A DNA stretch of 64,000 nt from Astropecten irregularis. Taxonomy: Eukaryota; Echinodermata; Asteroidea; Paxillosida; Astropectinidae. The notes beneath the pieces are model-generated. The model did no database searches and was not told the DNA's origin. It saw only the letters and a list, made by a program, of their open reading frames with translations. Shown here piece after piece: positions 56,669 through 64,000 of this stretch (positions are counted from its first letter, which is position 1; each line of letters opens with the position of its first letter). Position numbers and translations under genes: made by a program. The DNA lies in NCBI GenBank assembly GCA_963971285.1, contig OZ020251.1, positions 2,542,001 through 2,606,000 of the forward strand. Reading direction: 5' to 3'.

Positions 56669-57589
56669 GTACCTACAACCAACGTATAAAAAGACACAAT
56701 GAGATTAGAAACTAGACAATATAAGTGGCCGCTTCGATTTTCGTGCGTCTGTGAAAAGTCACTTCAAGTTCTTCTGTGAAAAGTCACTTCAAGTTCTACC
56801 ATTTATACTCCATAATTTCCCTCAAAGATCAAAGCCCTGCCCTCTTTCCAATAATAATAATTGCTAATACTATTGAAGAGGACACCACGAGCGTATGTAA
56901 ACTTGTCTCTTTACAAAAAGTTGTATTTACTCCCTTTACAGGTATCGTACCTGGTAGTAAAATAAACCATTACCTTTATTTCTTTCAAAACCACCCAACC
57001 TTGGTCATTGGTCACAGACCAAAAAGACACCCATCCTGCGTGTGCAGCGCATTATGATTATATAGCAAAATTTACCCATTTTAAGCAGCCAAAATTATGA
57101 ACGTATGGAGTTTAAAATGACTGACATTGACACAACCATCCGTCACAACATGTTGTGATGGACCAAAGGCTTCAATGACGGTGGAAAAACGACCCATTCA
57201 TGACGTTCCTTTCCCGGGGCCAGGTCTAGTAATAGTGCATCTTACAATTTACAGCTGCATAACCAGAATGGAAATTGTCCATAAACGCCGAAAAAATTGA
57301 ATCTCAAATAAGAGCAACGACTATGAGAAAACCAAACCAAACCAAAACCTCTGGGAAGATAATCCATAACATCAAGTTACCTTACTGAGTCAGTATGGGT
57401 AGTGAAGTGGCAATTGTAACATTCGGGACTCCAGCTGTGTTTTGATCACATACGCAAGGGGACAGATTCACAGTCGTTCCGGCGTGTGGTAAAACACAGG
57501 GAGGTACCAAACTTAACAATTGCCAGTGTTGTTATCTTAATTATTATTATTTATTTCTGGTAAAAGTGGTAATGACACCAAGGATTCCT
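56669..57589. other. Intergenic or 5' intron sequence, nothing recognised
   Basis: A short direct duplication, GTGAAAAGTCACTTCAAGTTC, occurs at 56752 and 56777. No gene, RNA or element was identified. Confidence 0.4.
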
Positions 57590-57825
57590 CAAAAGCACCC
57601 TAGTCACTGTAGCTCGAAAGCCTGATGAAACCTTTTATGAAAAGATGATGAGAAGAAGATACAGTTTTAGAGGTGGGAGGAAAACCCCAGAGTAATACTC
57701 TGAGTAAAACCCACAGAATCAGGTAGGGACTGAAAACCCAATCCACTTGTGGACCGAGCCGGACTCGAACCCGGGCTGCCAGAGGTGAAAGGCGAGGAAA
57801 GAACCGCTACGCCAACCTTACTCCC
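57590..57825 (-). mobile_element. tRNA-derived SINE, minus strand
   Basis: On the minus strand: A box TGGCGTAGCGGTTC, B box GGGTTCGAGTCC, then a body with CTCTGGGGTTTTCCTCCCACC, a motif common in tRNA-headed SINEs of marine invertebrates. It ends about 80 bp before the first visible SR exon. Confidence 0.75.
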
Positions 57826-57929
57826 CCAATGTGACAATGCTACTCCTATATGTACTTAAATCATACTCATACTGTTTTTGCTTAAATTCTTTATTTGCAT
57901 CCCAGGCTAGTGACAGGGTAGAGGTAGAC

Positions 57930-58162
57930 ATGGGGAAATACAGCAGCGATGAGGAGGACCATAGCGATGATGAACGAGAGAAAACCCGAGTTTACATCGG
58001 CCACATCAACTCCGAGACAACCCGCTCCGATCTGGAGAGAATCTTCAAGAAGTATGGCCAGCTGTTTGAGGTGTGGCTGGCTCGCTACCCGCCCCTCTTT
58101 GCCTTTGTCGTCTTCAAGAACAGACATGATGCAGAAGAGGCCGTACGGGAGATGAATGGAAA
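57930..58162 (+). CDS. SR factor exon 1: acidic N terminus and most of the RRM
   Basis: MGKYSSDEEDHSDDEREK, RVYIGHINSETTRSDLERI and WLARYPPLFAFVVF, ending AVREMNGK. Donor GGAAA|GTAAGT, phase 2. ATG at 57930 chosen as the first Met after the acceptor. Confidence 0.92.
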
Positions 58163-61100
58163 GTAAGTTGGGACGGTCGGAGCTTGCAATCTAGCCTCAT
58201 AATCAGAATATTAGGCTGCATCCGAATCTGTTGTCTAGGTCTAGGTCTTCGCTCCATTGGAAATACGCAGAGACACCTAGACAATAGACCTCGTCGTAGC
58301 TCTGAAAGCCTGTTCCAGACACTGCCTGTGGCTGCATCCGAATCTGTTGTCTAGAGCTAGGTCTAAGTGTTTGCTTCATTTGAAATACACAGAGACACCA
58401 AGACAATAGACCTAGTCGTAGCTCTGGAAGCCTGTTTCAGACACTGTCTATGGCTGCATCCGAATCTGTTGTCTAGAGCTAGTTCTAGGTCTTTGCTCCA
58501 TTGGACATACACGGAGACACCTATAGACAATAGAGTCCTAGACGTAGCTCTGGAAGCCTGTTTCAGACATTGCCTATGGCTGCTAGGTCTAGGTCTTCGC
58601 TCCATTGGAAATACTCGGAGACACAAAGACAATAGACCTAGTTGTTGCTCTGGAAGCCTGTTCCAGACACTGCCTGTGGCTGCATCCGAATCTGTTGTCT
58701 AGAGCTAGGTCTAGGTCTTCGCTCCACTAGAAATATGCGGAGACAGCTATAGACAATAGAGTCCTAGACGTAGCTCTGGAAGCCTGTTTCAGACATTGCC
58801 TATGGCTGCTAGGTCTAGGTCTTCGCTCCATTGGAAATACTCTGAGACACATAGACAATAGACCTAGTTGTAGCTCTGGAAGCCTGTTCCAGACACTGCC
58901 TATGGCTGCATCCGAATCTGTTGTCTAGGTCTAGGTCTTCGCTCCATTGGAAATACGCGGAGACACCTATAGACAATAGACCTTGCCGTAGCTCTGGAAG
59001 TCCGTTTCGGACACAGCCTTAGCCACCTAGAAACCACCTAAAGTAGATCTGATGGTAGACCCACTAACTGGGATGCCGAACTTCCTTTTTTAATTGTTGA
59101 CGGTCAGTGTAGCGCCCCAGAGAATCCCATAACATTCAAGATTTTAAAATCGTAACAGGTTTTTGTGAGTATGGTAAGTTTCATTTGAGTTATTCCTCAT
59201 TTTGTTAGCATCAGACTGTGGTTAATTCTGTCTTATATCATATCCCAGACTGATCAACGGCTCCAGGGTAGAGGTTAATGTTGCCCGTCCCCGCAACCGG
59301 GGCCGTGCCGGTTTTGGCCGATCATCTATGCACGATCCGGACATCCGTTGCTATCACTGCCAGGAGAGGGGTCACATTGCACGCAACTGTACTAGGTTCA
59401 CATCCGGATACAGACGTTACTTCAGCAGGTAAGATATGGTCACCACAGCAATACACATAGGGCCTGTTTGTTTAACACACAGGATCCCAGATCTGCGGAT
59501 CCACATCCTATGCAGGGTACGTTAAATTGGGATCAGGATCAGTAGAATCCGTGATCTTGTGCGTTAAACAAACAGGCTCATAAATTCAAGATCACTTTAG
59601 ACATGATACACACACTTTCTTATCTCCGACCAATACCATTGCTGAATTCTGATTCGCCATTTTTTATTTCAAGTCGGAAAAAGTCTGTTGTATTGCTATA
59701 GCAATGTGCATTTTGTCATATATTGCTATAGCAATGTGCATTTTGTCATATATTGCTATAGCAATGTGCATTTTGTCATATATTGCTATAGCAATAGCAT
59801 TTTGTCATAGCAACAACAGTTTTGTCATATATTGCTATAGCAACAAAATTTTGTCATATATTGCTATAGCAACAGCATTTTGTCATCCATATAATTTGCT
59901 ATAGCAACAGCATTTTATCATACATTGCTATAGCAACAGAAAAGACAGAAAGTCTTGCAATGTTCTCAACATTTTTTTCTGACTGTAATTAATTTTGAGA
60001 GATTAACACGATTGAGGACACATGAAATTCAATGAAGTGGAGATTTTGGAATACTCTAGGGACAGATAAATAAAGTTTGCTTCATTTTTTTTGTGTCCTC
60101 TTGAAGTTTAGATGAATTTTTATGGATTCAAACATGATTCTTTCGTGGAAAAAGTTTTGAAGACTTAAGGTTTCATTTGCATGTTAAGTCACTAGAAGTA
60201 TCCAATTTTTTGACACACACATATTTGAACACCTTATTTTCAAATGTTGGCTAAAGCCAGGATGCACTACTAGGCGATGTGCACATGTACAGTACATAAT
60301 ACAAAGACTGTGTACAAATATGCAGGGCCACTGATTTTCCGTTTTTAAAATTTGTGAAATTTTCTCTTGAACATTTTGAATTTTCATTTCATTAGATCAG
60401 TTTTGAAAACTCACTTTGCCTTTTTATGGTAGTTTTAAACTTTAAAGAGGCAAAATACTCGATCGTTATTACTTTCCAGAATGTCAAATGGTCATTATTA
60501 ATGATCAACTCAAACGATTGACAAATTCGTCTCCAATTTGAAGAGCTATTTCTAGAATTCCTCGCCAAATAATGTTCACTAAATTTACACACATTTAGAA
60601 CCACGCTACGCATCAAAGACCTTTAAAACCTTTCACCATGCTCTCAACACAGAGTGACCTTCTTTAAAAACTTTTCTTTTCGGAAAATCACTGGCCCTGA
60701 ATATTGTCCAGCAAAATATGCAAATTTGCTCTTCTCTGGTCTGGTACCTAGTGCCTCACTCATGTTTTTTGCTAATATTTTATGCATAATTTATAGGCTG
60801 GTGTGGTTGGCTAGTTTGTAGATGGTTACCATTGGCGACTGGTGTGATGATGTGATTGGCTTGTTGGGGGATTGTGTGATGATGATGTCATCGGGAGTTC
60901 CCCGATATGATAAAGTTGTGCCCAAATGGTAAAACGAAAAAAGCGAAAAAAAAAGAAGGAAAAAAGTTGCAAGATGTGGCCTGTGGTGGAGGTTTGGTAG
61001 GATCCCGGGCATTCAGGAAAAACGCCGTCTGATGATTGGTCGTTGGAGTTGTGAGTGGGTTCTGGGTGCAAACCTGTGGATCGAGGCCCGTGATTGGTTG

Positions 61101-63673
61101 GTTGTGGTTTGGCCGCATAATCTCCCAGAATCCTTTTCAAAGAGTATGGGTTTAAAAGTTCCATGGTAAGTGTTTGTTGCATTTATTTGGTCTATTTTGC
61201 ATATTTTGTTTGTTATTTTTTGTGGTTTATAACTCAGTGTTTGTTTTTCTGTAATGTTGGTATTAGTCTTATGAACTCAAGGTACTTTCATAGTATTTAT
61301 GTCAAAGAGATTATGCAGATTCATGGGCAGCAAAAATACCAAGAAAGATACACTACAGTAACAGTCATCTGTGAAATTTCCAGTTCCATACGGTGCCCAC
61401 TTTTCAAGGAAACAGTGAAAAACGCCCATGTTATTTTAAACTTCATTTCACCGTTATTTTTTATCTTCCAAAGATCCAAATTGTTTTTGGTCACTGGTTT
61501 TTACTCTTTTCTGGATAAATACAGCATTTCAGGCTGAAAAATATAACGGTATGTTTCTACCATCACCATCTTTATACCCTGTAAGTTGTATGTATGGGCC
61601 AGGAATTTGGTTCTGAAAGGGGCAAGGCCACTTTTCCATTGCAACTTTGCAAGGGGCACTTCCATTGGAAAATCATAATGTTTATGGAAACATTTGAAGG
61701 GGGCACCAAGGCCAAGAACCAGGGCAACGGAGGCCATGGCCTCTGTGGCCTCCGTTAAATTCCAGGCTTGATGTACATGTAGGTATTAAATCTGTGAAGA
61801 TTTCTGTTTTGGCATGCTACCAAATTATGATAGCACCTTTATATGTCATTCTTTCTGATTCCATTGTACTGCTTTTAACGACAAACGTAATGAAATGCCA
61901 GGCCCAAAATTAAGGTTTGAATTGTTGAAAGGCGCTTTAAGAATCATTTCATAATGTTAAAGAACATAGGATTTGAAACGTTGAATTGTCCCATGATTAT
62001 AATTCAGAAATTGCTTTTAAGCTGGAGAATTGCCCACTGATGGATTTTATTCTCCTCTGTTTTGTCATAGTTTGTGCAGTATTCTCTTTTAAAAGCTTTT
62101 ATGAGTCAGAAAATAACCTGTCAAGATTATAAAAAAAAATAATCACCTTAAAATGCGTACCAATGTTTGGACAGTGCTTCTTTTAATTGTTCTCGGGTTT
62201 CATTTACAGTAAGTGAACAAAATATTTTATATAAAAACTATATTTCAGGAAGCTCTTTGTTCAGGTTTAAAAGCTGGAAGGAAATTAAGATTATTTTTTT
62301 AAATGCAATAAACGCCTCCAAATTGAGTTTGTAAATTCGGAAGAAATCAACCTCGGAAGCTGATGTGGAAATTTAATTCTCAAATTCACAAGCTTTTTAA
62401 AATTAAAGTGAATGTGGCATGCTGACTTTATGTTTATAATGATTATTTTTCTGTACGTGTTAGTTGTTGATTTTTTAAACTTGTTTTTCTTCCTTCTTTG
62501 AAAGGTCCCGTTCTCGGTCGCCGGGACGTGGAGGTCACCGTAGCAACAGCCGTGATAAGAGAAGGTAAAATAAACTGCCCTTTTTATCTCGGTGGTTCAA
62601 GTGATAGGGCAGCAAGTGACTAAAATCAGGGGCCAATTTCATAGAACTGCTTAAGAACAAAATTTGCTTTTAAAAGCATGAAAAGTCTTCCTTGATCAAA
62701 CAGGATTGCCAACCAAATGTTCATGTTATGTTTAATGCTTTTGACTTGTATTCGGCCATTGTTTGCTGCTGAGTATAACATTCACAAGGAGTGTTGGCTG
62801 GCATACTGATTTTATTTAACAAGGTGTTTTGGTGCTTAAGCAAATTTTGGTGCTTTAGCGGCTCTATGAAATTGGCCGTCTGAGTACAAATGATTTCACT
62901 GCCTGTGTCGCTCTTTGTTGAACTTTTAAGCCATAATGGCATTAGAGTCGCCAATTTCAGTTTGAAAAATGTACATTTTCCCCCTATGAAAACTTCTACT
63001 TGTTTTCCTATTTCATCTCAACAACATCATCATTCAAATATCTGATGCATCCTCATAATATCTGGCAAAGGGCGTTTACGGAGGCTCAGGCTCAGGCTCA
63101 GGCTCCAGCTCTGACATCCATATGCCGAAAATATAGGTTGTGGTTTTTCATTGAATCCGATACTCTGTTTTCCTTTTCATACTAGAGAATCTACTTCAGA
63201 ACCGCAGCCAAATGCCTCTTATTTTGATACCAAATATTTCAGAATGGATTCTCGAAATGGCGCCGGAGCCTGAGCCTCTGTTTCGTAAACGCCCATATAG
63301 AATGAACTCCATAAAATCTTGCTGAAGACTGACTTAGGGAGCAGGGTGTTTATTCTGTTTCGGCATTACGGCAGAAGACGTCTGGCAGGCCGTTAATGTT
63401 CATAAATGTCGCCACAAGATTTGCAAGTGCAACAAACATACACAGCTGTCAGTTTTATTTGGAACTAATAACCTTGTGTGATTTTCCTCCTAAAGTTTTC
63501 CTCCTTTCCGAAAAAGCTGGTCTGTTTTTCGTTTCATCCAGTTTTTGTCTTTTAGTAGAATGTCTTCGGTTCTGAATTTTCCCGTCCTGTTGGTTGTTGT
63601 TTTGTTTCAGGTCCCGTTCTCGTTCTCCTGTTCGTAGACGCCAACAAAGTGGTGGTGGTCGGGAAAAAACAAG
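57930..63673 (+). CDS. SR splicing factor, SRSF7/9G8-like (runs off the right edge)
   Basis: Host gene in four visible coding exons: 57930-58162, 59249-59428, 62505-62564, 63611-63673, all phase-consistent (536 nt, 178 residues). Acidic start (MGKYSSDEEDHSDD), RRM at about 20-91 with RNP2 VYIGHI (21-26) and RNP1 region PPLFAFVVF (54-62), CCHC knuckle at 112-125 (C-X2-C-X4-H-X4-C), then an RS segment. RRM plus knuckle plus RS is the SRSF7/9G8 layout; such proteins bind pre-mRNA in the nucleus, aid splice-site choice and mRNA export. The RNP1 Gly of SRSF7 (PPGFAFVEF) is Leu here. The frame stays open upstream to an acceptor (CCCAG, 57901-57905), so 57906-57929 is probably 5' UTR. A paralogous SR gene cannot be excluded. 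Confidence 0.9.
58214..59020. repeat. Minisatellite, about 100-125-bp unit, 7 copies, SR intron 1
   Basis: Units start near 58214, 58331, 58452, 58576, 58678, 58803 and 58905 with GGCTGCATCCGAATCTGTTG and carry AGGTCTTCGCTCCATTGGAA and GTAGCTCTGGAAGCCTGTT. Units at 58576 and 58803 share a deletion of the CATCCGAATCTG part, suggesting a two-unit repeat. Confidence 0.85.
59249..59428 (+). CDS. SR factor exon 2: end of RRM and CCHC zinc knuckle
   Basis: LINGSRVEVNVARPRNRGR closes the RRM; DIRCYHCQERGHIARNC is the knuckle. Acceptor TATCCCAG, donor AG|GTAAGA. A MITE begins 32 bp after the donor. Confidence 0.93.
59461..59579. mobile_element. GGGCCTGTTTGTTT-type MITE
   Basis: Left GGCCTGTTTGTTTAACACAC, right GTGCGTTAAACAAACAGGCT, near-perfect inverted ends of about 27 bp; interior holds GGATCC-like palindromes. 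It begins 33 bp after SR exon 2. Confidence 0.8.
59685..59940. repeat. Minisatellite of about 30 bp around TTGCTATAGCAA
   Basis: About eight units of TATTGCTATAGCAATGTGCA followed by TTTTGTCATA; the first three are nearly identical, later ones vary in length. Every unit contains the 12-bp palindrome TTGCTATAGCAA. Confidence 0.85.
59941..60796. other. SR intron sequence, nothing recognised
   Basis: AT-rich intron. No conserved gene or element seen. Confidence 0.5.
60797..61165 (+). other. Candidate poison cassette exon of the SR gene
   Basis: Lies in the long intron between the knuckle exon and the RS exons. Acceptor-like TAATTTATAG at 60787-60796 and a strong donor CCATG|GTAAGTG at 61165. 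Joined to exon 2 it meets a TAG after eight codons. The segment is richer in G and purines than its surroundings. SR genes, SRSF7 among them, commonly hold a stop-containing cassette exon at this point for self-limiting control by nonsense-mediated decay. No transcript evidence is available here. Confidence 0.3.
61278..61842. mobile_element. TTAAAGGTA-family MITE, copy 3, interrupted
   Basis: Shares TTCATGGGCAGCAAAAATAC, CATACGGTGCCCACTTTTC and AACAGTGAAAAACGCC with the copies at 7466 and 11540, and ends TACCAAATTATGATAGCACC. A second element (61595-61770) is inserted inside. Confidence 0.75.
61595..61770. mobile_element. Small element inserted in the MITE
   Basis: Starts GGGCCAGGAATTTGG and ends TTAAATTCCAGGCTT, short imperfect inverted ends. 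The interior has GGCAACGGAGGCCATGGCC facing GTGGCCTCCGTT, a strong hairpin. Confidence 0.6.
62505..62564 (+). CDS. SR factor exon 3: RS segment
   Basis: RSRSRSPGRGGHRSNSRDKR, 60 nt. Acceptor GAAAG after a T-rich tract, donor AG|GTAAAA. Starts with the same 12 bases as exon 4. Confidence 0.88.
62629..62881. mobile_element. Foldback MITE with GGGGCCAATTTCATAGA ends
   Basis: Left GGCCAATTTCATAGAACTGC, right GCGGCTCTATGAAATTGGCC; arms extend through CTTAAG. 253 bp. It starts 64 bp after SR exon 3. Confidence 0.8.
63068..63294. mobile_element. Foldback element with GGGCGTTTACG ends
   Basis: Left GGGCGTTTACGGAGGCTCAG, right GAGCCTCTGTTTCGTAAACG followed by CCC. A partial relative lies at 8247-8361. 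Confidence 0.75.
63611..63673 (+). CDS. SR factor exon 4: RS segment
   Basis: RSRSRSPVRRRQQSGGGREK, 63 nt. Acceptor TTGTTTCAG, donor AG|GTAGGC. Further RS exons should lie beyond the window. Confidence 0.88.
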
Positions 63674-63884
63674 GTAGGCATTACGGCAAATACATGTATA
63701 CAGAACTTTGCAAATTTGTTTTTCATTCCAATGGTCTTTTCAAGGACTTTTGTTTTGTCATGTGCAACACTTGATCAGTATATAACTAATCTAGGTATTT
63801 GGCTATTATGTCAGGATGTAATTAGCCTGTTGAAATCAGTACAGGTCACCATGACAATATTGTAGCCTGTTTGTCACACTTTGC

Positions 63885-64000
63885 CGGGGGCATATAGGTG
63901 GCAAGTTTTAGGCACGTGCCTCTCACCAATGTGGCCTGGGTTCAATCCCGGCTTGGGTCATATAGAGTAGCGAAGAATAGAGTAGAGTTGGTTCTCGCCT
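63885..64000 (+). mobile_element. tRNA-derived SINE, cut by the window edge
   Basis: A box region AGGTGGCAAGTTTTAGGCAC, B box GGGTTCAATCCC at 63939-63950, then a body beginning AGAGTAGAGTTGGTTCTCGC, a motif frequent in invertebrate tRNA SINEs. Confidence 0.7.

Overview
The window is nuclear DNA from an animal, most likely an invertebrate deuterostome. Echinoderm, perhaps a sea star, is my best guess; it rests on intron style, the density of short inverted-repeat elements and tRNA-derived SINEs, and the protein matches, not on a database search. Two intron-rich host genes stand head to head with a roughly 41-kb satellite array between them.

Left (1-11,125): the 5' two-thirds of TTC17, a tetratricopeptide-repeat protein linked to actin and cilia, on the minus strand. 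Fourteen exons join in one unbroken frame (1,968 nt, 656 residues) from a signal peptide near 10,989 to the second TPR block at 211; the gene runs off the left edge. Its introns hold many small mobile elements: TTAA-flanked MITEs, foldback elements, tRNA-derived SINEs, a nested insertion, and a 1.1-kb minisatellite of 76-bp units.

Centre (12,717-53,970): a tandem array of about 38 monomers of about 1,074 bp. Each full monomer carries, on the minus strand, a palindromic CRE (TGACGTCA), an NF-Y/CCAAT motif, a TATA-like motif, a 72-nt tRNA-like module with A and B boxes, and a T-run; a perfect 10-bp hairpin also lies in nearly every unit. One diagnostic site splits the monomers into type A and type B. 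The left 30 kb mixes or alternates the types (2.15-kb dimers), while the right 10 kb is pure B. Long near-identical blocks recur at offsets of 17,078 and 5,260 bp. The tRNA-like module with a terminator-like run, repeated about 39 times beside a Pol II-style promoter cluster, is the most unusual thing here.

Right (53,971-64,000): unique sequence and MITEs, a 1.0-kb foldback element with arms of about 180 bp, then an SR splicing factor gene (RRM, CCHC knuckle, RS; SRSF7/9G8-like) on the plus strand. Four coding exons are visible and the gene runs off the right edge. Its introns hold two minisatellites, more MITEs, and a candidate poison exon placed where SRSF7-type genes carry theirs.

I see no bacterial-style operons, CRISPR arrays, rRNA genes or retroviral remains. 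Exon joins are read by eye from splice signals and frame continuity, and coordinates of repeats are approximate to a few bases.
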